Source: an uncultured cyanobacterium
Lineage (GTDB): Bacteria > Cyanobacteriota > Cyanobacteriia > Cyanobacteriales > Chroococcidiopsidaceae
Assembly (NCBI GenBank): GCA_946221495.1
Contig: CAMIFA010000070.1
Coordinates: 1-24,042 of the forward strand
Direction of reading: 5' to 3'
DNA length: 24,042 nt
Shown here: in pieces, positions 14,033 through 22,967 of the stretch
Position numbering within the stretch: position 1 is the stretch's first letter
Layout: every line of letters begins with the position of its first letter
Notes under the pieces: generated by a model
Told to the model about the DNA's origin: nothing
Databases searched by the model: none
Seen by the model: the letters and a program-made list of their open reading frames with translations, nothing else
Translations under genes and position numbers: made by a program

Positions 14033-15823
14033 ATGTCTCTTCCAATTCGTAACGTCGCAATTATCGCCCACGTCGATCACGGCAAAACCACTTTAGTTGA
14101 TGCCCTGCTCAAACAATCCGGCATCTTCCGCGAAGGGGAAGACGTTCCTGATTGTGTCATGGACTCCAACGCTTTAGAACGGGAGCGAGGCATTACAATT
14201 CTTTCCAAAAATACGGCAGTTCGTTACAAAGAAACTTTAATCAACATTGTAGATACTCCTGGTCACGCTGACTTTGGCGGCGAAGTTGAGCGTGTACTAG
14301 GCATGGTAGATGGCTGCATCCTAATTGTGGATGCTAACGAAGGTCCGATGCCACAAACTCGCTTTGTCCTCAAAAAAGCTTTAGAAAAGGGATTACGCCC
14401 GATCGTCGTCGTCAATAAAATTGACCGCCCCCAAGCAGATCCTCACGGCGCTGTAGATAAAGTATTAGATTTATTCTTGGAACTCGGCGCAGATGATGAC
14501 CAATGTGAATTTCCTTATCTATTTGCCTCTGGTTTAGATGGCTATGCCAAAGATGACATGGATGCAGTAGGGGTAGATATGCAACCCTTGTTTGAAGCCA
14601 TCCTGCGCCACGTACCACCACCTGTAGGCGATCTTAATAAGCCGCTACAGCTACAAGTCACAACCCTAGATTATTCTGAATACCTGGGTCGAATTGTGAT
14701 TGGCAAAATTCATAATGGTGTAATTCGCACAGGTCAACAAGCCGCTTTGATGACGGAAACAGGCGGCATGGTGAAAGCCAAGATTAGTAAGTTGATGGGA
14801 TTTGAAGGGCTGAAGCGAATTGATTTAGAAGAAGCAACAGCAGGTAACATCGTCGCCGTCGCTGGATTTGCCGATGCAAATATTGGGGAAACAATTACTT
14901 GCCCCAATGAACCGCAAGCGCTACCACTAATTAAAGTGGATGAACCGACCTTACAGATGACATTTTCGGTAAACGATTCGCCGTTTGCTGGACAAGAAGG
15001 CAAATTAGTCACATCCAGACAAGTACGCGATCGCTTGTTCCGGGAACTAGAAACCAACGTCGCCCTGCGGGTTGAAGAAACCGATTCCCCTGATAAATTC
15101 CTGGTTTCCGGTCGCGGTGAACTTCATCTGGGTATTTTAATTGAAACTATGCGGCGTGAAGGTTACGAATTCCAGGTATCCCAGCCGCAGGTAATTTATC
15201 GGGAAGTTAACGGGCAACCCTGTGAACCTTACGAGTGTTTGGTGCTAGATGTTCCAGAAGAAGGCGTAGGTAGCTGCATCGAGCGCTTAGGTCAGCGTCG
15301 CGGTGAAATGCAAGATATGCAAGTTGGTGGCAATGGACGTACTCAGCTAGAGTTTGTAATTCCTGCTCGCGGCTTAGTAGGCTTCCGGGGCGAATTCATG
15401 CGCCTCACACGCGGCGACGGCATCATGAACCACAGCTTTCTTGATTACCGTCCGATTAGTGGCGAAATTGAAGCCCGCCGTAACGGTGTTTTAATCTCCT
15501 TTGAGGAAGGTGTAGCTACTTTCTACGCAATGAAGAATGCTGAAGACCGAGGCGCGTTCTTTATCATTCCTGGTACTAAGGTTTACAAAGGGATGATTGT
15601 TGGCGAAAACAATCGTTCTCAAGACCTAGAACTTAATATTTGCAAAACAAAACAGCTGACAAACCATCGTGCATCTGGTGGTGAGGAATTAGTGCAGTTG
15701 CAAGCACCAGTAGACATGAGTCTAGAACGGGCTTTGGAATACATCGGTGCAGATGAATTAGTGGAAGTAACACCTAAGTCAATTCGGCTACGCAAGGTAG
15801 CGAAGAAGCTGGCAAAACGTTAA
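14033..15823 (+). CDS. typA: GTP-binding ribosome-associated protein TypA/BipA
   Basis: A 596-residue translational GTPase that binds 70S ribosomes and helps assembly and stress growth. The G motifs are G1 AHVDHGKT at 12-19, G2 RGITI at 51-55, G3 DTPGHADF at 73-80 and G4 NKID at 127-130. EF-G-like domains II, III and V follow, with TypA-specific stretches such as VSGRGELHLGILIETMRREG and RGLVGFRGEF, and the short C-terminal domain that lacks EF-G domain IV. Length is normal. The ATG at 14033 gives the standard N-terminus SLPIRNVAIIAHVDHGK. It is transcribed alone, followed 25 bases later by a strong intrinsic terminator. Confidence 0.97.
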   Translation: MSLPIRNVAIIAHVDHGKTTLVDALLKQSGIFREGEDVPDCVMDSNALERERGITILSKNTAVRYKETLINIVDTPGHADFGGEVERVLGMVDGCILIVDANEGPMPQTRFVLKKALEKGLRPIVVVNKIDRPQADPHGAVDKVLDLFLELGADDDQCEFPYLFASGLDGYAKDDMDAVGVDMQPLFEAILRHVPPPVGDLNKPLQLQVTTLDYSEYLGRIVIGKIHNGVIRTGQQAALMTETGGMVKAKISKLMGFEGLKRIDLEEATAGNIVAVAGFADANIGETITCPNEPQALPLIKVDEPTLQMTFSVNDSPFAGQEGKLVTSRQVRDRLFRELETNVALRVEETDSPDKFLVSGRGELHLGILIETMRREGYEFQVSQPQVIYREVNGQPCEPYECLVLDVPEEGVGSCIERLGQRRGEMQDMQVGGNGRTQLEFVIPARGLVGFRGEFMRLTRGDGIMNHSFLDYRPISGEIEARRNGVLISFEEGVATFYAMKNAEDRGAFFIIPGTKVYKGMIVGENNRSQDLELNICKTKQLTNHRASGGEELVQLQAPVDMSLERALEYIGADELVEVTPKSIRLRKVAKKLAKR

Positions 15824-15848
15824 TAGTTCTCAAAAGTTAATTGCTAAG

Positions 15849-15880
15849 ACACCAATATTACTAAGTATTGGTGTTTTTTT
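15849..15880 (+). terminator. Rho-independent terminator of typA
   Basis: A perfect 9-bp stem, ACACCAATA with TATTGGTGT, around an 8-base loop, followed by a run of T. It ends just before the downstream DUF58 gene, supporting separate transcription of the two. Confidence 0.9.
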
Positions 15881-15904
15881 GTTTTGGCGGTTAAAACTGT
15901 TTAC

Positions 15905-17044
15905 ATGGGAATTAACGATCGCATCGCTGACTGGTTAGAAAGTCACTGGGTAACACCCGCCTACAGTGGCTGGTTATTAGGGGGAATTGCCCTCTGTTTC
16001 TTTGGCGCTGCCATTAACACAATGGCTGGGTGGCTGTATGTTTTAAGTGGGGTGAGTTTTGCCCTGTTGGGAATAGCAGCTGTTTTGCCAAGGCGATCGC
16101 TCTTAGGTCTTCATGTCCGCCGTCACTTTATCCAGCCAATCTCTGTCGGCGATCAACTGACAATTGAATTAGCAATTCAAAATCAAACAAATCAACCTAA
16201 GACATTGTTACAAGTTCAAGATTTGCTGCCTTTTGTCTTAGGTAAACCTGTACAAACGCCGATCGAAATTATTGCCCCTCAAGATAGTTACTCATGGGTT
16301 TACTACTACCCCACTAAGCGGCGCGGTATTTACCGTTGGCATACGGTACAGCTACGCACAGCAGCACCTTTTGGTTTATTCTGGTGTCGTCGTCAGCAGC
16401 AAATCCCAGCTACAGCAATTGTTTATCCCACTGTATTACCGCTAACAATCTGTCCTTTGATAGATGAAATGGGGCGCGAAGACAGTGTGCAGTTTTATAG
16501 CCAAGATCGACGCTTCCAAGCAGCAACAGAAGGATTAACGCGATCGCTACGACCTTATCGCATCGGTGACCCCACCCGCTTAATTCACTGGCGTACTAGC
16601 GCCCGTTACGGCGAACTACGAGTGCGAGAACTGGAAGTTATTACTCAAGGTCAAGAAATAATTATCTGCTTAGACACTGTCTCAAGTTGGCAAGCGGATA
16701 ATTTTGAACAAGCTGTAGTTGCCGCCGCTTCTTTGTATTTTTACGCTCAAAAACGGCAGCTAAATGTCAAACTTTGGACAGCCAGCACAGGTTTACTCCA
16801 AGGCGAGCGTCTAGTTTTAGAAGGATTAGCAGCAACTGAGCCTGGAGTTGCAAGCGCTAATTTACCCAATCACCCTTTAATCTGGCTGAGTCAAAATTCT
16901 CTTAGTCTTAGCGCTCTTCCTACTAGTAGTCGTTGGGTACTATGGGCATCTCCTCAACCAGAAACACTGGAAAACCGATATCCAGGTTTATTAATTCAAG
17001 CTGAACAATCCTTAAAAGCTCAGTTGCAACAGCCACTAGGGTAG
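15905..17044 (+). CDS. DUF58 domain membrane protein
   Basis: A 379-residue protein with two N-terminal transmembrane helices (about residues 18-36 and 40-58) and the conserved DUF58 core YRIGDPTRLIHWRTSARYGE, with RELEVITQG downstream; this family is related to von Willebrand A-like folds and is often encoded beside MoxR ATPases. No MoxR gene is in view. The frame opens at a TTG at 15884, right after the typA terminator T-run; the ATG at 15905 is chosen because it lies clear of the terminator, though neither has a strong ribosome site. The molecular role of DUF58 proteins is not established; links to cell-envelope or complex assembly have been proposed for the family. Confidence 0.85.
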   Translation: MGINDRIADWLESHWVTPAYSGWLLGGIALCFFGAAINTMAGWLYVLSGVSFALLGIAAVLPRRSLLGLHVRRHFIQPISVGDQLTIELAIQNQTNQPKTLLQVQDLLPFVLGKPVQTPIEIIAPQDSYSWVYYYPTKRRGIYRWHTVQLRTAAPFGLFWCRRQQQIPATAIVYPTVLPLTICPLIDEMGREDSVQFYSQDRRFQAATEGLTRSLRPYRIGDPTRLIHWRTSARYGELRVRELEVITQGQEIIICLDTVSSWQADNFEQAVVAAASLYFYAQKRQLNVKLWTASTGLLQGERLVLEGLAATEPGVASANLPNHPLIWLSQNSLSLSALPTSSRWVLWASPQPETLENRYPGLLIQAEQSLKAQLQQPLG

Positions 17045-17159
17045 GAATATTTGAATGCTCCAACTGACAAGCCTGTTAGTACCTAGTCTTGTTAAATATT
17101 GTTAGTTGCATCAAGTTGTTACGTTAAAATGCAAAAATCTCTTTCAATAATTTAATTTT

Positions 17160-17525
17160 ATGCAAGCAGAAAATAACAGCAAACTATCAAGTGATAAAAA
17201 CCTGGAAGCGATGTGGCAGTTTTCCCAAACTTATGCCAAACGCACTGGCACATACTTCTGTGCTGAACCTTCTGTTACTGCTGTAGTAATTGAAGGACTA
17301 GCAAAACACAAAGACGATCTAGGCGCACCATTGTGTCCTTGCCGCCACTACGAAGATAAAGAAGCAGAAGTACACGCTACGTTCTGGAACTGCCCTTGTG
17401 TGCCGATGCGAGAGCGCAAAGAATGCCACTGTATGTTATTTCTCACGCCGGATAACGAATTTGCTGGCGAGAAACAAGAAATTGACTTAGAAGAAATCAA
17501 ATCTGTGCGAGAAAGTATGGCATGA
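17160..17525 (+). CDS. ftrC: Ferredoxin:thioredoxin reductase catalytic (beta) subunit
   Basis: A 121-residue [4Fe-4S] subunit that passes electrons from photosystem-reduced ferredoxin to thioredoxin, controlling carbon metabolism by light. The cysteine pattern is complete: CPC at 59-61, CPC at 78-80, CHC at 89-91, with the family spacing CPC-x16-CPC-x8-CHC. By analogy with the Synechocystis enzyme, C59, C78, C80 and C89 hold the cluster and C61-C91 form the active disulfide. This is strong support for an oxygenic phototroph. The last four bases overlap the start of the DUF309 gene. The variable subunit FtrV is not in the window, as is usual in cyanobacteria. Confidence 0.97.
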   Translation: MQAENNSKLSSDKNLEAMWQFSQTYAKRTGTYFCAEPSVTAVVIEGLAKHKDDLGAPLCPCRHYEDKEAEVHATFWNCPCVPMRERKECHCMLFLTPDNEFAGEKQEIDLEEIKSVRESMA

Positions 17526-17944
17526 CCCCAGCCGTGACGCAATTCTGGCAGAGTGTAGAGCAATTTAATTCCCAGCAGTTCTATGCCTGTCATGATACCT
17601 TGGAGGCTCTGTGGATGGAGGCTACAGAGCCAGAAAAAACTTTTTATCAAGCAGTTCTCCAAATCGCTGTAGCACTTTACCATTTGAGTAACTCCAACTG
17701 GCGAGGTGCTGTAATTCTTTTGGGAGAAGGAATTAATAAGTTGCAGCGCTACCCGTCTATTTATGCTGGCATAGATGTTGACGAGTTAATAATTTCTAGT
17801 GGCGCAATGTTACAGGCATTGCAAAAAGCAGGAGCAGAGGAGATTATTGAATTAATTAGCAAGAGCTCTTTGTCACAGTTAGCTAATCAAGACGCAGCCT
17901 TGCAGTTACCCAAAATTGTCCCTGCCACAGAAGAATTCAATTGA
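17522..17944 (+). CDS. DUF309 family protein
   Basis: A 140-residue helical protein of unknown function. The family core is clear: FYACHDTLEALWMEA, then FYQAVLQIAVALYHLSN, NWRGAVILLGEGINKL. The conserved His, Glu and Trp of the first stretch (CHDTLEALW) look like a buried or catalytic-type cluster, but no activity is known to me. The start overlaps the ftrC stop (ATGA), so both proteins are probably made from one message and translationally coupled. The C-terminal 25 residues are low in conservation-type residues. Confidence 0.88.
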   Translation: MTPAVTQFWQSVEQFNSQQFYACHDTLEALWMEATEPEKTFYQAVLQIAVALYHLSNSNWRGAVILLGEGINKLQRYPSIYAGIDVDELIISSGAMLQALQKAGAEEIIELISKSSLSQLANQDAALQLPKIVPATEEFN

Positions 17945-18092
17945 CAAATTGGTTAAATTAGTGTTTGCTGCTGAAACTTCTGAGAACAGGAAACAGTCAG
18001 ATTAGATAAACCAACTACAAAAATGCATCTAACTGTCTCTATTTTCAAATGACGCTGCCACTGTTTTAAATTTTATTACTTTGGTTCAACCC

Positions 18093-18608
18093 ATGATGCC
18101 CCGCTCATTGCCCTTCTGGATACGTTCTTTTGGTGTTGCCTTAACGCTGCCAGCCACCTTAATCAGCGCAATTACTTTTACCTCTCTCCAAAGTGCCGAA
18201 GGTCAAACACCAACAGATAGTCGCGCCCTTTCGATTAATTCTGATATTCAAGAAGCTAACTCGCAAACAGGCGTTTATACTGCTCGCGGTAATGTGCAAC
18301 TTTACTACCCCGCGCGTCAAATCCAAGCTACATCAGCCCAAGCCCAATACTTCAGCAACGAGCGCCGCGTTGTTTTAAGTGGTGACGTTTATGTTTTGCA
18401 ACAAGGCAATAGTATTCGCGGTGAAACAGTTACTTACTTAATTGATGAAGGTCGATTTATTGCTGCACCAAAAGCTAATGCCCAAGTGCAATCAATTTAT
18501 ATTGTTACCGATTCAAACCCAACTCAACCAGCAACAGCACCAGCAATACCATCCCTCAACCCCGAACCAGCCGCAACTCCACCTACCGCGCCCACTCCGC
18601 AGCCCTAG
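18093..18608 (+). CDS. lptA: LptA/OstA-like periplasmic LPS transport protein
   Basis: A 171-residue secreted protein with an N-terminal signal sequence (RSFGVALTLPATLISAITF, probable cut near residue 35) and one OstA-type beta domain (about 45-130) containing the repeats GVYTARGNVQLYYPARQIQA, RVVLSGDVYVLQQGNSIRG and TYLIDEGRF. The last 35 residues are Pro/Thr/Ala rich and probably disordered. LptA proteins bridge the periplasm and carry lipopolysaccharide to the outer membrane. The frame opens at TTG 18081; ATG 18093 or 18096 is preferred, though no ribosome site is seen. It precedes lptB by 121 bases, the usual order. Short LptA sequences are weakly conserved, so context supports the name as much as sequence. 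Confidence 0.85.
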   Translation: MMPRSLPFWIRSFGVALTLPATLISAITFTSLQSAEGQTPTDSRALSINSDIQEANSQTGVYTARGNVQLYYPARQIQATSAQAQYFSNERRVVLSGDVYVLQQGNSIRGETVTYLIDEGRFIAAPKANAQVQSIYIVTDSNPTQPATAPAIPSLNPEPAATPPTAPTPQP

Positions 18609-18729
18609 AATAATAATTTTTACAAATTCCTTTTTCAAAGTAGAATTTTAAGATTTATGACAGTGTGTTGTCTTATGTAGAGTTAGGCAAGGAAGCTAGC
18701 GCGAGTAGCTAATTGCTAACAGGATCTAA

Positions 18730-19458
18730 ATGAAAATTGTCCTAGAAAATATACATAAGTCTTATGGAAAAAGAGCGATCGTCAATCGTGTTAATGCTTC
18801 GGTTGCTCAAGGAGAAGTTGTCGGACTACTAGGTCCCAACGGTGCTGGTAAAACGACCACCTTTTACATTGCCACAGGTTTAGAGAAGCCAAATCAAGGC
18901 AAAGTGTGGCTAGACGACAAAGACATTACTGCTCTACCTGTGCACAAACGAGCGCGCTTAGGAATTGGCTATTTAGCTCAAGAGCCGAGTATTTTTCGTC
19001 ATTTAAGTGTAAGAGACAATATTTTACTGGTACTGGAACAAAGCAATGTCCCCCGCCCTCTATGGCAAGAGCGCTTGGATGCACTACTACGGGAGTTTCG
19101 CTTAGAAAAAGTGGCAGCAACAAAAGGAATTCAAGTTTCTGGGGGTGAACGACGACGTACGGAACTAGCGAGAGCTTTGGCAGCTGGACGTGAGGGACCA
19201 AAGTTTTTACTATTAGATGAACCATTTGCAGGTGTTGACCCGATCGCAGTATCAGAAATTCAGGCGATGGTGGGGAAACTGCGCGATCGCCAAATTGGGA
19301 TTTTAATCACAGATCACAACGTCCGCGAAACTTTAGCAATCACCGACAGAGCATATATCATGCGCGACGGACAAATTCTCGCTTCTGGTAGCGCCGAAGA
19401 ACTATACAATAATCCCCTTGTGCGGCAATACTACTTAGGTGATAACTTCCAACTCTAA
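18730..19458 (+). CDS. lptB: LPS export ABC transporter ATPase LptB
   Basis: A 242-residue ABC ATPase that powers extraction of LPS from the inner membrane with the LptF/G permease. Walker A GPNGAGKTT lies at 35-43, Q84 in YLAQEPSIFR is the Q-loop in the LptB-specific context, signature VSGGE at 136-140 (V replaces the usual L), Walker B LLLDEP around 160-165, and H196 in ITDHNVRET. The phrases LLGPNGAGKTTTFY and FAGVDPIAV are typical of LptB rather than branched amino-acid ATPases. AGGATC precedes the ATG. It lies between lptA and the lptF/G permease gene, giving an lptA-lptB-lptF set. Confidence 0.96.
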   Translation: MKIVLENIHKSYGKRAIVNRVNASVAQGEVVGLLGPNGAGKTTTFYIATGLEKPNQGKVWLDDKDITALPVHKRARLGIGYLAQEPSIFRHLSVRDNILLVLEQSNVPRPLWQERLDALLREFRLEKVAATKGIQVSGGERRRTELARALAAGREGPKFLLLDEPFAGVDPIAVSEIQAMVGKLRDRQIGILITDHNVRETLAITDRAYIMRDGQILASGSAEELYNNPLVRQYYLGDNFQL

Positions 19459-19489
19459 AGACGCTAAGAGAAACCACTAATAATCTCCC

Positions 19490-19510
19490 AGTCCCTAGTC
19501 CCTAGCCCCT
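19490..19510. repeat. Short tandem heptad repeat (STRR-like)
   Basis: Three tandem 7-base units, AGTCCCT, AGTCCCT, AGCCCCT, sit in the 58-base gap between lptB and lptF/G, six bases before the permease ATG. Degenerate heptad tandem repeats of this composition are a known class in cyanobacterial genomes. Its closeness to the start codon leaves no normal ribosome site. Confidence 0.75.
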
Positions 19511-19516
19511 AATTTC

Positions 19517-20692
19517 ATGACATCAGGCAGCTACAAGTCTTTTAAGTCTCTAAAACCGTTAGCTTTTATGCCTTCGGTTATGGATCGCTACATTGCTAGT
19601 CAACTGCTCATGCCGTTTTTATTTGGTGTGGGAGCTTTTTCTTCAATTGCAGTGTCAATTGGTGCTGTATTCGATCTGGTGAGGAAAGTAGTTGAATCTG
19701 GACTACCTATAGAAATTGCCCTGAATGTTTTTTTCTTACAATTACCAGGTTTTATTGTCCTCGCCTTCCCGATGTCTATGCTGCTCACTACCTTGATGAC
19801 TTATAGTCGTCTTTCGAGTGATAGTGAATTAATAGCTCTGCGTAGCTGTGGGGTAAGTATTTATCGACTGGTGTTACCTGCTATTATTCTCAGCTTTATA
19901 GTTACAGGCATAACGTTTTTGTTTAACGAGCAAATTGTCCCGGCGGCAAACTACCAAGCTACTCTAGCGCTAGAGCAAGCACTAAAGGAAGAAAAACCAA
20001 AATTTCAAGACCGAAATATTTATTATCCGGAATTTCAAGAAGTTAAACAGCCAGATGGCAGCAAGGCAGATATCCTCACACGCTTGTTTTATGCCGATCA
20101 ATTTGATGGCGAACGGATGAAAGGCTTGACGATTGTAGATCGTTCTCGTGAAGGTTTAAATCAAATTGTCGTAGCAGATTCAGCTATGTGGAATACTGCT
20201 CAAAATACTTGGGATTTTTTCAATGGCACGATTTATTTAGTTGCTCCTTCCGGTACCTACCGTAACATTCTGCGATTTGAACACCAGCAGTTGCAGCTAC
20301 CCCGAACACCATTAGAGGTAGCTGAAAAAGGGCGAGACTACGATGAAATGAATATTACCGATTCTCTTAAACGGCTAGAAAGAACCCGCTCAAGTGGCGA
20401 TGAGAAGAAAATTCGCAAACTTCAAGTACGTATCCAAGAAAAAATTGCCTTTCCGTTTGTCTGCGTTGTCTTTGGCTTAGTTGGGGCAACTTTAGGCACT
20501 AAACCACAACGTACTGGTAAAGCCACAAGTTTTGGCATTAGTCTGATTGTAATTTTTAGTTACTACTTACTAAGAGTTGTTAGCGGCGCGCTGGGTTTGT
20601 CGGGCATTCTGTCTCCTTGGATGTCTGCTTGGTTACCAGCTATATTTGGTTTTGTCGTCGGCGGCTTGCTATTAGTGCGAACAGCTCGGTAA
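19517..20692 (+). CDS. LPS export permease, LptF/LptG (YjgP/YjgQ) family
   Basis: A 391-residue inner-membrane permease with the family layout: three N-terminal helices (around MPFLFGVGAFSSIAVSIGAV, LPGFIVLAFPMSMLLTTLM and LPAIILSFIVTGITFLFNE), a periplasmic beta domain of about 180 residues, and three C-terminal helices (IAFPFVCVVFGLVGATLG onward). It works with LptB to pass LPS to LptA. Only one such permease is present here, which suggests it pairs with itself or with a copy elsewhere. The ATG at 19517 is kept, but ATG 19569 or 19581 (MDRYIASQLL) are possible starts; none has a ribosome site. It ends 13 bases from the convergent glycosyltransferase. Confidence 0.93.
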   Translation: MTSGSYKSFKSLKPLAFMPSVMDRYIASQLLMPFLFGVGAFSSIAVSIGAVFDLVRKVVESGLPIEIALNVFFLQLPGFIVLAFPMSMLLTTLMTYSRLSSDSELIALRSCGVSIYRLVLPAIILSFIVTGITFLFNEQIVPAANYQATLALEQALKEEKPKFQDRNIYYPEFQEVKQPDGSKADILTRLFYADQFDGERMKGLTIVDRSREGLNQIVVADSAMWNTAQNTWDFFNGTIYLVAPSGTYRNILRFEHQQLQLPRTPLEVAEKGRDYDEMNITDSLKRLERTRSSGDEKKIRKLQVRIQEKIAFPFVCVVFGLVGATLGTKPQRTGKATSFGISLIVIFSYYLLRVVSGALGLSGILSPWMSAWLPAIFGFVVGGLLLVRTAR

Positions 20693-20705
20693 ATAACACT
20701 TTTTA

Positions 20706-22967
20706 TTAAACCTTGGAAAGGGCGATCGCCTTTACGCCTACATTTCTCCCAAACACAACTCGTGGCTTCAGTAAAATCCTAAACAGCAGCAGCAGCGAAC
20801 TAAATTCCCCTGGCGTACACTGGCGCTTCCATTGCCCTGGACGACAAAATAACATTTCTACTAAGCGCCGATGTTGAGCGAGACTAAGCGAATCAAACTC
20901 TACTTGCACTGTAGGAAACTCATCTTTAAATCCAGTCTGGGTAATTTTTCCAGATAATTCTAGTTGCTCCTCGGCAATTTTCAGAGTTACTGATAACCTT
21001 TCTCCAGCAGCGATCGCAGGCTGTGTAAGAGCTACTTCCGCCCCCACTTCAGAAATTTTTGTAGTAATTCCCCAGCAAGTTTGATCGCCGACGTTCAGCC
21101 GCACCACCCGCCGCAAATCAAACCATTCATAAAGATTGGGCTTAGGAACATCGATTAAAATCAAGAGCGCAATGCCAATCATCAATAAGTTGTAGCCACT
21201 CCACAGCCAACTCAAGCCGATGCCTTTAATCTGCACTAGTGTTTCTGGAGTAACTGTGGCGTTTTTGATCATGCACATTCCTAAGTTCTGCCACAAACTC
21301 ATAGCCGTAGCAACAAACAAAATAATTAGAGGCAAAGCTAAATTCCAATTGAAGGAAAAGTAATCGCTTGCTGTTCCTTTAGGTGTAACTTTAAACCCTT
21401 TAGAAAAAGGATTCAGCATTACCTGCACTACGGTTAACGCTAGGGGAAAACATAGCACTAGCGAGTAAATATCTGATAACAAGGCAGAGCGAGAACGGTT
21501 ATTTAGCCAGGAGAATACAGTTAACTGCACCAGATAATAAGGTAGAAAGAAATACAACAATTCAACTGCTGTTGCCCGTACTGGAATCACACCTAAAAAT
21601 GAATAAGCTAACGGCATAATTAGAAAACCAACACGAGATATGCTGGTAAACCAATGCAGTAATCCTTCTAGGTGAGCTAGCCTCTGGAGCGATCGCAGTC
21701 CTTTAATTGTTAATGGATTGGCATCAATAAAAAATGCTTGGAGTGTACCACGCGCCCACCGCAATCGCTGGCTAGCGTGAGCGGTGATGTTTTCAGCTGC
21801 TAAACCTGCACTTAACTTTTCATCTAAATAAATCAAGCGGTAGCCTTGAGCGGACAAGCGAACTCCTGTAAAGTAATCTTCACTTAAGGAATTAGTCACA
21901 AAACCCCCAATAGTTTGCAGCGCCCTCCGTCTCACGACAAAGGAAGTGCCAGCACAAATTACACTATCTGCTCCATCTCGAATTGGTTGAATTTGCCGAT
22001 AAAATACTTCTTCTTCTGGTGTGACAACGTTTTCTAAGCCAAGATTACGGGCAATCGGATCAGCGTTATAAAAACTTTGGGGTGTTTGAACTAAGGCTAT
22101 TCTCTGATTTTGAAAAAAGCCAACAGTGCGCGTTAAAAAGTTCTTTGTTGGTATAAAATCAGCATCAAAAATAACAATTAACTCACCCTTGATTTGGGAA
22201 ATTGCCGAATTTAAATTTCCGGCTTTAGCATGAAGATTATCAGGGCGTGTTAAATATTCACATCCCAACTCTTGAGCTAAATCCCTTACTTCCGGTCGCT
22301 TTGTATCATCGAGTAAATAAATTGTTTTATTTGGATAATCTAGTGCTTGGCAACCAATAATTGTGCGTCTGAGAATGAAACCAGGTTCATTATAAGTCGG
22401 GATCAAAATATCAACATCTGGAGTAAAACTACCATCGATTACAGCTAGTGAGTATTGATCTGCTTCGCGATCGCGGTTTTTCACATTTAGCATTAAAACT
22501 AGCTGAAGCGTACCACTAACTAGCACCAACATTTCTAAAAAAAATAGTCCTAAACTAAATACTCCATTTAGAGGATCAGCAATATTTAGCGTCGAAAGTA
22601 ATCGCCACAGAAGATAACGAAAAGTCAAAATTAGCAAAATTATCACCACCAGCCGCCGAGACCAAATTCGCGGCTGGGGAGAAATTTTCATGACTAATAA
22701 AACAGCGAAAAATAAAGCTACAGTGGGAAATAGTAAGTATTGAACCGTTACCATTGGCACTTCTAGCCACATGGGTGGATTTTTTTGCAACACATGAAAA
22801 TAAGCAAAAATCTGGGAAATTTTATCTTCCCTAGCAAACCACCCAGTAATAACAATACCGGATAAAGCAAGAATACCAAGCATTACCAATGTTGCTAAAC
22901 GCGATCGCCGCATTCGCTGGCGCTCAAGACGCTTTAAATCTTGGTTGCTCAATTGAGAAAATATCAT
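20706..22967 (-). CDS. BcsA-like processive family 2 glycosyltransferase with C-terminal PilZ-like domain
   Basis: A 753-residue membrane glycosyltransferase resembling bacterial cellulose synthase catalytic subunits. Four hydrophobic helices precede the GT domain. The GT motifs are D184/D186 in DVDILIPTYNE, D220-D221 in LLDD, DAD at 268-270, SEDY at 362-365 (TED in cellulose synthases) and Q400-R-L-R-W404, with the gating-loop-like FKVTPKGT at 525-532. More helices follow, then a PilZ-type region starting at R619-x3-R623. Its second motif is K-I-S-E-V-G (637-642), where c-di-GMP binders have D/N in the first place, so ligand binding may be lost or altered. No bcsB or other cellulose gene lies nearby, so the polymer could be cellulose or another beta-glucan. 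It is transcribed alone and convergent with lptF/G. Confidence 0.92.
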   Translation of the reverse strand: MIFSQLSNQDLKRLERQRMRRSRLATLVMLGILALSGIVITGWFAREDKISQIFAYFHVLQKNPPMWLEVPMVTVQYLLFPTVALFFAVLLVMKISPQPRIWSRRLVVIILLILTFRYLLWRLLSTLNIADPLNGVFSLGLFFLEMLVLVSGTLQLVLMLNVKNRDREADQYSLAVIDGSFTPDVDILIPTYNEPGFILRRTIIGCQALDYPNKTIYLLDDTKRPEVRDLAQELGCEYLTRPDNLHAKAGNLNSAISQIKGELIVIFDADFIPTKNFLTRTVGFFQNQRIALVQTPQSFYNADPIARNLGLENVVTPEEEVFYRQIQPIRDGADSVICAGTSFVVRRRALQTIGGFVTNSLSEDYFTGVRLSAQGYRLIYLDEKLSAGLAAENITAHASQRLRWARGTLQAFFIDANPLTIKGLRSLQRLAHLEGLLHWFTSISRVGFLIMPLAYSFLGVIPVRATAVELLYFFLPYYLVQLTVFSWLNNRSRSALLSDIYSLVLCFPLALTVVQVMLNPFSKGFKVTPKGTASDYFSFNWNLALPLIILFVATAMSLWQNLGMCMIKNATVTPETLVQIKGIGLSWLWSGYNLLMIGIALLILIDVPKPNLYEWFDLRRVVRLNVGDQTCWGITTKISEVGAEVALTQPAIAAGERLSVTLKIAEEQLELSGKITQTGFKDEFPTVQVEFDSLSLAQHRRLVEMLFCRPGQWKRQCTPGEFSSLLLLFRILLKPRVVFGRNVGVKAIALSKV

